Shown: positions 1-4,995 of the stretch, in pieces
Numbering within the stretch: position 1 is the stretch's first letter
Layout of the letters: each line of letters starts with the position of its first letter
Source: Bradyrhizobium sp.
GTDB lineage: Bacteria > Pseudomonadota > Alphaproteobacteria > Rhizobiales > Xanthobacteraceae
Assembly: GCA_028290165.1 (NCBI GenBank)
Contig: JAQGKJ010000184.1
Coordinates: 1-6,118 of the forward strand
Direction: 5' to 3'
Length of the DNA stretch: 6,118 bases
Translations under genes and position numbers: made by a program
Notes under the pieces: generated by a model
What the model was told of the DNA's origin: nothing
The model's input: the letters and a program-made list of their open reading frames with translations, nothing else
Databases searched by the model: none

Positions 1-191
1 CCGTGAAACCGACCTCCTCGATCCTCTCCCCGCGCCGCACCGTCGACCGCTCCGGCGCCGACACCGACATCACGACAAAGGGCCGCCACGACCCCTGCGT
101 CGGCATCCGCGCGGTGCCGGTCGGCGAGGCCATGATGGCGTGCGTGCTGGCGGATCATTTTCTGCGGCATAGGGGACAGGTGGGGGGCTAG
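1..191 (+). CDS. aroC: Chorismate synthase, C-terminal fragment
   Basis: This is the last 62 or so codons of a gene that begins upstream of the window; the frame runs from base 3 to a TAG at 189-191. The protein reads KPTSSIL, then a [20 protein letters not shown] stretch and a short [10 protein letters not shown] tail. The [14 protein letters not shown] block is the well-known C-terminal signature of chorismate synthase, the FMN-dependent cytosolic enzyme that converts 5-enolpyruvylshikimate-3-phosphate to chorismate, last step of the shikimate pathway. The R, H, D and P of that block are intact, so nothing suggests damage. The apparent GTG at base 3 is an internal valine, not a start. No clear terminator hairpin follows; the next gene starts about 110 bp downstream and is unrelated. 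Identity is secure from the motif although most of the gene is outside the window. Confidence 0.93.
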   Translation, partial: VKPTSSILSPRRTVDRSGADTDITTKGRHDPCVGIRAVPVGEAMMACVLADHFLRHRGQVGG

Positions 192-212
192 ATGCGCCGA
201 TGACCGCCGATT

Positions 213-290
213 TTGGCATTTCACTGAGGCATTGATTTTACCTTGAGATGAAGAACGCGTTGGCATTGGAAAAATAATGCCCGTTGGCAT
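213..290 (+). repeat. Three TTGGCAT direct repeats upstream of the MNT gene
   Basis: The heptamer TTGGCAT occurs exactly at 213-219, 260-266 and 284-290, all on the plus strand, in the short A+T-richer gap between aroC and the toxin-antitoxin pair. The last two copies bracket or overlap the predicted promoter elements. Toxin-antitoxin modules are often autoregulated, so the copies could be operator half-sites, but spacing (47 and 24 bp) is irregular and the motif is short. Function is inferred only. Confidence 0.35.
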
Positions 291-301
291 ATACTCAGGA
301 C
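266..301 (+). promoter_or_regulatory. Probable promoter of the MNT-HEPN operon (leaderless?)
   Basis: TATACT at 290-295 matches the -10 consensus at five of six positions. TTGGAA at 266-271 matches the -35 consensus at four of six, with an 18-bp spacer. A start site six to seven bases after the -10 box falls on the A of the ATG at 302. There is no usable Shine-Dalgarno sequence at normal distance before that ATG: only CAGGA, one base away. Together these suggest a leaderless mRNA. The block 241-300 has only 27 G or C in 60 bases, lower than the surrounding genes, as expected of a promoter. Confidence 0.45.
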
Positions 302-604
302 ATGCGCCGCGATGAAGTCATTTCAAAACTGAAGGAAACTGAACCCGCCCTGCGGGATTTCGGGGTGGCCGCGCTTTACCTATTCGGATCGCATGCCCGC
401 GATGAAGGCGAATCCAGTTCCGATGTGGATGTCTTCGTCGACCCGGCTTCCGACCGCGACTTTGGATTTCTGCCGTTCATGGATGCGTATGAAACCATCC
501 AAAAGGCGTTTGGCGACGCGGTCGAGATCGCCTATTCGACCCGCACTGGCTTGTCGCCTTACATCCTTAGGGATGTCGAACGGGAGGCGGTGCGGATTTT
601 TTGA
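302..604 (+). CDS. mntA: MntA-like minimal nucleotidyltransferase (antitoxin)
   Basis: A 100-residue minimal nucleotidyltransferase. The signature is at residues 29-43: Gly29-Ser30, ten residues, then Asp41-x-Asp43, which fits the GSX10DXD pattern of MntA proteins. The glycine-serine pair holds nucleotide phosphates and the two aspartates bind metal. MntA antitoxins neutralise a partner HEPN RNase by adding AMP to a tyrosine beside its active site, and the next gene is such a partner. A beta-strand with VEIAY (residues 74-78) sits where many relatives have a third acidic residue in a V-D-hydrophobic context, so Glu75 would replace Asp. I chose ATG 302 over an in-frame TTG at 284 because the predicted transcription start lies at about 302 and the longer form adds only six residues before the first helix. 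The stop overlaps the next ATG by one base (TGATG), implying translational coupling. Confidence 0.85.
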   Translation: MRRDEVISKLKETEPALRDFGVAALYLFGSHARDEGESSSDVDVFVDPASDRDFGFLPFMDAYETIQKAFGDAVEIAYSTRTGLSPYILRDVEREAVRIF

Positions 605-1230
605 TGGTTGCCAGCAAGAGCTCCCGCGCCCGTCTGCTTCATATTCGCGATGAGATCGAGGGCGTCGCCGTGATCGTTCGCGGCCTGTCTTTCGTGCAAT
701 ACCAAGGCAGCCACATGCATCGCCGAGCGGTGGAACGCGCCGTGCAGATCGTGTCAGAAGCGCCGAAAGCGTTGCCGCGGGATTTCCTCGCCAAATACCC
801 CAATGCGCCGTGGAACTCCATCATCGGGATCGGCAACATCTTGCGGCACGAATACCAACGCCTCGACGACAAGCAATTTTGGGAAATCGCGACAGTTCAC
901 CTGCCTCTAGTCATGAAGATCTGGTTGCCGCCATGCGCAAGCCCCGTGTTCGGGCCCGTCAGCATGAAGAAATTCGGAAAGCCGGGAACGGTGAGGCCGA
1001 GATACGCCCTGGCGTCGTCGGGGCCCCAGAACTCGTGCAACTCGCGGCCGTCCTTCCCCACGATGGTCATCGGGTGCAGCATCTTGCTGACTTTAAAACC
1101 GGTGGCGAACACCAGCGCATCCGCCGCCCAGACCTTGCCGTCCCTGGTGCGCACGCCGTCGGGCACGATGGCGTCGATCGGGTCGATGACGAGATCGACG
1201 TTTCGGCGCTTCAGCATCCTGAACCAGTAA
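604..1230 (+). CDS. hepT: HepT-like HEPN RNase (toxin) with aberrant read-through tail
   Basis: Residues 1 to about 103 match the HepT/DUF86 family: an RLLHIRDEIE helix, AVERAVQIVSEAPKALP, KYPNAPW, then IIGIGNILRHEY and a closing IATVHLPL. HEPN toxins of this kind are all-helical RNases whose RX4-6H motif cleaves RNA in a dimer; the adjacent MNT protein is the antitoxin. Typical members have R-N-x-L-x-H-x-Y; here Gly77 takes the usual arginine position and Arg81 directly precedes His82. Tyr84, the likely AMPylation target, is kept. Family proteins are around 110-120 residues, but this frame runs to residue 208. From about residue 104 onward it is antisense to the monooxygenase gene and resembles nothing, so the original C-terminus (probably about 10-15 residues) was lost at a DNA junction and replaced by a roughly 105-residue nonsense tail. 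ATG 604 follows from the one-base overlap with mntA. Whether the tailed protein folds is unknown. Confidence 0.78.
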   Translation: MVASKSSRARLLHIRDEIEGVAVIVRGLSFVQYQGSHMHRRAVERAVQIVSEAPKALPRDFLAKYPNAPWNSIIGIGNILRHEYQRLDDKQFWEIATVHLPLVMKIWLPPCASPVFGPVSMKKFGKPGTVRPRYALASSGPQNSCNSRPSFPTMVIGCSILLTLKPVANTSASAAQTLPSLVRTPSGTMASIGSMTRSTFRRFSILNQ

Positions 1231-2567
1231 TTATCGATCAGGATGCGTTTGCCATAGGCCGGATAATCCGGAACGACTTTTTCCAGCAGGTCCGGGCGGT
1301 CGGCGAGTTCGCTGCGCATATGCCGCTCCATGAACCGCCGATGTTTCTCATTGAGCGCATTGAGCGACCGTTTTGGGTGCGGCCATTCGGGATCGACCTG
1401 CAGCGCGGCGTGAAGGCCGTCGGCAAAACCCCAGAACAGCTGGAAGCGGTACCAGCGCAGATAAAAGGGGATATTGGCGAGCGCCCATTTCTTTCCCTCG
1501 CTGACGCCCTCGTGATAGTTCGGATTGGGCACTATCCAATGCGGCGAGCGCTGGAAGATCATCAACCGTTCGACGTCGGGCGCGATACTCGGGCCGACCT
1601 GATGGCCGGACGCGCCGGTGCCGATCATCGCCACGCGCTTGCCCTGCCAGTCAAAATTGCGGTCCCACTGCGCGGTGTGGAAGGCGGGACCCGCGAATGA
1701 TTGCAGCCCTGCTATGTCAGGCAGTTTCGGCCGGTTGAGGACGCCGACGGCGGACACCAGCACGCGGGCCGAGAGTTTTTGCTGCGTGCCATCGGCGCCT
1801 TGCGCCGATATGTGCCAGATCGCATCCTGCTCGTCATATCTAGCGTCGACCACTTCGGTGCCGAGCCGGATGTGCCTTCGCAAATCGTATTTGTCCGCGA
1901 CGCGCTCGAAATAATTCCAGAGCTCGTCGCGCTTGGCAAAGAAATGCGACCAGTCGTAATTGGGCTCGAACGCATACGAATAAAAGTGGTTCGGCGTATC
2001 GACGCCGCAGCCGGGATAGATGTTCTCATACCAGGTGCCGCCGACGGCATCGTTCTTCTCGAGGATGACAAAGGCGATCCCGGCCTCGCGCAGCTGAATG
2101 CCTGCATAGAGACCCGACATGCCGGCCCCGATGATGACGACCTCCGTGCCTTGCAGCGCGGCCGGGTCCGGAGCCTTGCGCCATTTCAGGCTGCGCGATG
2201 GCAGGCCGTCGTCGGTCAAATCCTCGCGCATCATCGCGATATATTCATCGGGAACCGCTTCCCCGGTCGCGACCGCCATCATCTCGCGCAACAGCGCGTC
2301 GTCGGCCTGCCGGGACGGAACCGTTCCGCTGCGCGCGATCTCCGCCAGCACCTCGCAGAGCCGGTCGCGGACCTGCGCCCGAAGCTCTTCGGGCATGAAT
2401 TCCTGGTAGCTCATGGGGCCGCGGATGAAGGGCTTTGCGGCTTCCAGCCAATGCTTTTCGCCTTTGAGCTGCACCAGCACCAGCAGCAGGGTTGCCGGAT
2501 CGGCCGCCTCCAGCGCGCGGCGCAGGGCGGCATTGTCGCCCGATGTTTGCCGTTCAAACTCCAGCAT
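897..2567 (-). CDS. Baeyer-Villiger-type flavin monooxygenase, C-terminally truncated
   Basis: A 556-residue FAD- and NADPH-dependent monooxygenase of the class B type, which inserts oxygen beside ketones or oxygenates related substrates in the cytosol. In order: a helical N-terminal extension (1-145) like that of 4-hydroxyacetophenone monooxygenases; GAGMSG (147-152), the FAD Rossmann loop; GGTWY and YPG (176-185); the Baeyer-Villiger fingerprint F-x-G-x3-H-T-x2-W-D at 291-302; GTGASG (316-321), the NADPH loop; and FATGF (487-491). The protein stops just after the conserved GPNTGLAHGG segment, ending IFMTRGR, whereas relatives continue for roughly 80 more residues (family length about 640). 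It has therefore probably lost its last domain segment at the junction with hepT, and activity is doubtful. I chose the start at 2567 (MLEFERQ) because an upstream extension to 2687 would be a basic, low-quality tract running past the cyclase start codon. No strong Shine-Dalgarno precedes it. Substrate is unknown. Confidence 0.88.
   Translation of the reverse strand: MLEFERQTSGDNAALRRALEAADPATLLLVLVQLKGEKHWLEAAKPFIRGPMSYQEFMPEELRAQVRDRLCEVLAEIARSGTVPSRQADDALLREMMAVATGEAVPDEYIAMMREDLTDDGLPSRSLKWRKAPDPAALQGTEVVIIGAGMSGLYAGIQLREAGIAFVILEKNDAVGGTWYENIYPGCGVDTPNHFYSYAFEPNYDWSHFFAKRDELWNYFERVADKYDLRRHIRLGTEVVDARYDEQDAIWHISAQGADGTQQKLSARVLVSAVGVLNRPKLPDIAGLQSFAGPAFHTAQWDRNFDWQGKRVAMIGTGASGHQVGPSIAPDVERLMIFQRSPHWIVPNPNYHEGVSEGKKWALANIPFYLRWYRFQLFWGFADGLHAALQVDPEWPHPKRSLNALNEKHRRFMERHMRSELADRPDLLEKVVPDYPAYGKRILIDNYWFRMLKRRNVDLVIDPIDAIVPDGVRTRDGKVWAADALVFATGFKVSKMLHPMTIVGKDGRELHEFWGPDDARAYLGLTVPGFPNFFMLTGPNTGLAHGGNQIFMTRGR
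901..915. other. Rearrangement junction between hepT and monooxygenase 3' ends
   Basis: HepT-family similarity on the plus strand ends at about 904-909 (His-Leu-Pro-Leu, residues 99-102). Monooxygenase similarity on the minus strand begins at about 909 (Met and Thr of IFMT) and is followed only by Arg-Gly-Arg-stop. Two convergent genes thus both lose their natural 3' ends within about ten bases. This is what a deletion, or insertion of the toxin-antitoxin module with target loss, would leave. No terminal repeats or duplication are visible at this side. Placement is by remembered family similarity, not alignment. Confidence 0.6.
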
Positions 2568-2677
2568 TTTTCGCGTCCGCGGTTTCGCCGTCGCGGACTT
2601 TGCCCTACGGCGGCCGAAACGCAAAGCCCTTGTATCGGCTTGACGTTTCCGAAACTTGCGCCGCAAATGCTGTTCCC
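2568..2677. promoter_or_regulatory. Divergent promoter region with two abutting palindromes
   Basis: This 110-bp gap separates the divergent monooxygenase and cyclase start codons. It contains GTTTC-C-GAAAC at 2645-2655 immediately followed by TTGCG-C-CGCAA at 2656-2666, each a perfect 5-1-5 inverted repeat. A TTGACG sequence at 2640-2645 could be a -35 element for the cyclase, but the matching -10 (GCAAAT at 2663-2668) is weak. The palindromes sit 11 to 33 bases before the cyclase ATG, a plausible operator position. Promoters for both genes must lie here or inside the coding regions. Regulator identity cannot be told. Confidence 0.4.
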
Positions 2678-3862
2678 ATGAACGCAACCGAACTGAAGAA
2701 TATCAGCGACTGGCTGATCGACGGCGCGAGGTCCGCGGCGAGCCCCCCGCAGATGGTGGCCGAATTCTGCGAACGCCTGGTGCGGGCGGGCCTGCCGCTA
2801 TGGCGTGTCGGCCTGTTCGTCCGGACACTGCATCCCGATATTCTCGGCATCAATTTCATCTGGAAGCCAGGCACCGAGGTCACGGTCGGCACCGCGGATT
2901 TCGGTCTGCTGGATTCACCGGAATTCATCAACAGTCCGCTGGCGATCGTATTTGGCGAGCGCCGGGAGGTCAGACATCACATCGACGATCCCGAAAGCAA
3001 ACGCTTTCCTTTTCTCGATGACATGCGTGCCGAAGGCGTCACGGACTATATCGCCCTGCCGCTTCTCACCACCGACGGCTCGGCTCACGCATCGAGCTGG
3101 ACCACCCGGCACCCGGATGGATTTTCCGACGAACAATTGAGTGGACTGCGATCGCTGATGCCGCCGCTGGCGCGGCTCGTCGAGATCACAAACCAGCGCC
3201 GGAGGGCTTCGATCCTGCTCGATACCTATGTCGGCAACCGCGCCGGCGAGCGCATCCTCGGCGGGCAGATCAGGCGTGGCCACACCGAGACGATGCATGC
3301 CGCGATCTGGCTGTCGGATCTGCGCGGTTTTACGGCGCTGTCCGACCGGCTGCCGTCTGAGACCGTGGTGGATATTCTCAATCTATATTTTGACTGCCAG
3401 GTGTCGGCGATCCGAACACACGGCGGGGAAGTCCTGAAATTCATGGGCGACGGGCTACTCGCGGTGTTTCCGATCTCGGAAGCGGACGGCAATAGTCAGC
3501 AGGTCTGCTCGCGCGTGCTGGAGGCGGCGCGCGAATCCCGCGCCAGCGTCAAAGCGATGCAGTACAAGGTCGCGGAAACCGTCGAGCGCTTTCGTTTCGG
3601 GGTTGCGCTGCATGTCGGAAAGATCCTGTACGGCAATATCGGGGGCGGCAACCGGCTCGACTTCACCTGCATCGGTCCGGCCGTCAATCTCGCCGCAAGG
3701 CTGGAAAAAATCGCCGGCCGCCTTCATCGCACGATCGTGGCCTCTGAGGGGTTTGCGGGCATATGCGCCGGCGGCTGGACTGAACTCGGCGAATTTCCGA
3801 TCGCGGGCTTCTCGAAGGCCGAGCGCGTCTATGGATTGGCGGACGAAACGCCGGGCGGCTGA
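2678..3862 (+). CDS. Class III adenylate/guanylate cyclase with N-terminal sensor domain
   Basis: A 394-residue soluble protein that should make cyclic AMP from ATP. Residues 1 to about 180 form a GAF-like sensory region (ends GFSDEQLSGLRSLMPPLARL). A YVGNRAGERILGGQIRRG linker leads into the catalytic domain (about 205-360). Metal-binding aspartates are Asp214 (SDLRGFT) and Asp258 (KFMGDG); Lys254 and Asp328 (LDFTCIG) are the pair that selects adenine, favouring ATP over GTP; Asn337 and Arg341 (VNLAARLE) stabilise the transition state. All six catalytic-site residues are present, so the enzyme looks active as a homodimer. There is no signal peptide or transmembrane segment. The start at 2678 is the ATG that begins the conserved ISDWLIDGAR helix; the frame is open another 62 codons upstream, but those overlap the divergent gene and look non-coding. 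No Shine-Dalgarno is evident. The stop lies 10 bp from the end of the convergent pseudogene. The signal sensed is unknown. Confidence 0.92.
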   Translation: MNATELKNISDWLIDGARSAASPPQMVAEFCERLVRAGLPLWRVGLFVRTLHPDILGINFIWKPGTEVTVGTADFGLLDSPEFINSPLAIVFGERREVRHHIDDPESKRFPFLDDMRAEGVTDYIALPLLTTDGSAHASSWTTRHPDGFSDEQLSGLRSLMPPLARLVEITNQRRRASILLDTYVGNRAGERILGGQIRRGHTETMHAAIWLSDLRGFTALSDRLPSETVVDILNLYFDCQVSAIRTHGGEVLKFMGDGLLAVFPISEADGNSQQVCSRVLEAARESRASVKAMQYKVAETVERFRFGVALHVGKILYGNIGGGNRLDFTCIGPAVNLAARLEKIAGRLHRTIVASEGFAGICAGGWTELGEFPIAGFSKAERVYGLADETPGG

Positions 3863-3872
3863 AGCCGGCCCC

Positions 3873-4283
3873 TCACTTATTCGGACATTGCCGGTAACCG
3901 AATTTCCGGATCATGTCGCGGCCCGACATCACGTGAAATTCCAGCGTGTCCAGGTAATGGTGCGCCGTTACGTAGTCGCGCAGGCTCGCATTATAGGCGT
4001 CCAGCACGCCCCGTTAGGGGCGCCGAGACATTCCTGTTGCTGTCGTGTGCGGCATGAACAACAGCGTGGCGTTGCGGTCGATGCAGACATTCCTGATGCC
4101 GAGGAACAGCGTGCAGGACGACTGGCAGTGGCCTTCGATGCGAAACAGCTCGCCCGATTGATTGTATTGGCTGACGACAGGGTCGAAGCGCGCGTATTTT
4201 CCGCCCCTCTCGAAGCCGGCGTTGCTGCCGGCCACCGCCGAATTGGCGAACATCAGCAGCATCGCAGCAATGAATTTTCTCAT
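3873..4283 (-). pseudogene. Secreted ClpP-fold-like protein, broken by compensating frameshifts
   Basis: Reading from ATG 4283: a signal peptide (MRKFIAAMLLMFANSAVA, likely cut after Ala18), then FDPVVSQYNQSGELFRIEGH, a C-x2-x-C segment (Cys53 to Cys57, CQSSC) and a TLFLGIRNVCIDRNATLLF stretch to residue 76. The frame then meets TAA at 4014-4016. Between about 4055 and 4010 the minus-1 neighbouring frame instead reads HAAHDSNRNVSAPLTG, with better G+C-rich third positions. After about 4008 the original frame resumes as LDAYNASLRDYVTAHHY and ends IRKFGYRQCPNK with TGA at 3873-3875. So one base was lost near 4055 and one gained near 4008, leaving total length a multiple of three (137 codons). 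The C-S-S-C then F-H layout recalls periplasmic ClpP/SDH-fold serine-protease-like proteins, a tentative link. The current product would be an 89-residue truncation. It sits 6 bp after clpS with a good ribosome site, so it was probably cotranscribed. Confidence 0.72.
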
Positions 4284-4289
4284 AAAACA

Positions 4290-4595
4290 TTATTCCTCGG
4301 GCTCGGTGGTGAACAATAGCGGATAGCCCTTGGCGCGGCCGGCGTCGGTCGCGCGTGTCGCCTTGGTCTCGGCAACGTCCTTGGTGAAGACGGCGACCAC
4401 GCAGACGCCGCGCCGGTGCGCGGTTATCATGACCTTGTGGGCCTGGTCCTCGGTCATGCGGAACTCCGCTTTGAGGACCGTGACGACAAATTCACGCGGC
4501 GTGTAATCGTCGTTGACCAGGATGACCTTGTGCAGGCGCAGACGTTCGGTCTTGGTCTTGACCTTGGTTTTCGGCTTGGTAACGGCATCGATCAT
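4290..4595 (-). CDS. clpS: ClpS-family ATP-dependent Clp protease adaptor
   Basis: A 101-residue adaptor that delivers N-degron proteins (those with bulky N-terminal residues) to the ClpAP protease in the cytosol. After a flexible basic N-terminal tail (TKPKTKVKTKTERL, 6-19) the fold starts at HKVILVNDDYTP. Asn28, Asp29 and Asp30 match the E. coli NDD (34-36) that grips the substrate amino group, Thr32 follows, and His60 in AHRRG matches E. coli His66. The ETK at 76-78 matches the ClpA-contacting AETK of E. coli. Arg34 stands where E. coli has the gatekeeper Met40, a difference seen, as I recall, in the second ClpS paralogue (ClpS2) of alphaproteobacteria, which would narrow the recognised N-termini. 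The ATG at 4595 was chosen because the frame upstream (to 4652) is not family-like and the tail length then fits. A second clpS elsewhere in the genome is expected by inference only. Confidence 0.93.
   Translation of the reverse strand: MIDAVTKPKTKVKTKTERLRLHKVILVNDDYTPREFVVTVLKAEFRMTEDQAHKVMITAHRRGVCVVAVFTKDVAETKATRATDAGRAKGYPLLFTTEPEE
4293..4298 (-). promoter_or_regulatory. Ribosome binding site for the gene after clpS
   Basis: On the minus strand GAGGAA lies within the last two codons of clpS, nine bases before ATG 4283. It is a strong Shine-Dalgarno at good spacing and supports ATG 4283 as the genuine start and coupled translation with clpS. Confidence 0.6.
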
Positions 4596-4700
4596 TCCAG
4601 CTAGCAGCTCCAGACGTTGTCCTGACGGTTTCGCAAAGGCCAGCCACCCCAAGAATACAGGCTCCCGGCCCGCCGCGGAACCGGCTGTTTTGTGATGGCT

Positions 4701-4803
4701 TCATTGCAGCGGCGGCACCGTGCGCAGATAGGCAACGATATCGGCGAGGTCGGCTTGCTCTAGCTCTGCATAGTACTTGTAGGCCATCGGCGGCTTCAGC
4801 ATG
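4701..4803 (-). pseudogene. C-terminal remnant of a c-type cytochrome
   Basis: The minus-strand frame reads MLKPPMAYKYYAELEQ, then ADLADIVAYLRTVPPLQ and TGA at 4701-4703. LKPPM followed by an aromatic-rich turn and a DLADIVAYLRTVPP helix is the C-terminal end of class I cytochromes c attached to dehydrogenases; the Met of PPM is the usual axial heme ligand. The rest is missing: upstream to 4904 the open frame continues without any Cys-x2-Cys-His heme site (it has only CKRCG), and neighbouring frames offer none. So no functional cytochrome can be made here; this is a fragment left by deletion. The upstream breakpoint is probably between 4800 and 4835. It lies about 100 bp upstream of clpS on the same strand. 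Confidence 0.7.
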
Positions 4804-4995
4804 ACGCCCCCTGTTGACGAGACACTGTATCGCATGACGAAGCCGGAAAGTCCGCAGCGTTTGCACCGGCAAAGCGGCAGCCTTGGTGAAATTATGGCGG
4901 CCAACTAACTTGAATGTGTAGAGAGAAGCGATGTTCCTGCTTTTCCATCAGTGGTTTGCGTGTCACCATTACATCATTCGACGGGAGGGCCGCTT
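4804..4995. other. Gene-free stretch before the DUF1194 gene
   Basis: Together with 4596-4700 this makes about 400 bases without an intact gene. I see no tRNA, no recognisable protein and no strong promoter; TTGGTG at 4883-4888 with TAACTT at 4906-4911 (17-bp spacer) is a poor candidate for the plus-strand gene. The minus-strand frame entering from the cytochrome remnant is open but resembles nothing known to me. Confidence 0.4.
4984..4988 (+). promoter_or_regulatory. Ribosome binding site deciding the DUF1194 start
   Basis: GGAGG at 4984-4988 stands seven bases before ATG 4996. It selects this ATG over an in-frame upstream GTG/ATG region beginning at 4951, which would put a non-signal-like VSPLHHSTGG segment before the signal peptide. 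Confidence 0.65.

Noticed and set aside
2492..2677. Possible 62-residue N-terminal extension of the cyclase
   Set aside because: It overlaps the divergent monooxygenase coding region, is Pro/Arg/Ala-rich without structure, and the family-like sequence begins at the ATG at 2678.
810..2681. Two long plus-strand open frames (810-1700 and 1701-2681) opposite the monooxygenase, separated by a single stop
   Set aside because: They mirror a gene with G+C-rich third positions, which suppresses stops on the opposite strand. The translations show no domain or motif and have His/Arg/Asp-rich shadow composition.
3603..4319. Plus-strand 238-codon frame over the end of the cyclase and the pseudogene
   Set aside because: It runs in a shadow frame of the cyclase and then antisense to the clpS-linked pseudogene; the sequence is not protein-like.
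4660..4700. Possible terminator hairpin (GCCG...CGGC followed by TGTTTT)
   Set aside because: The stem is only about four base pairs with a short, interrupted T tract, and no plus-strand gene ends there.
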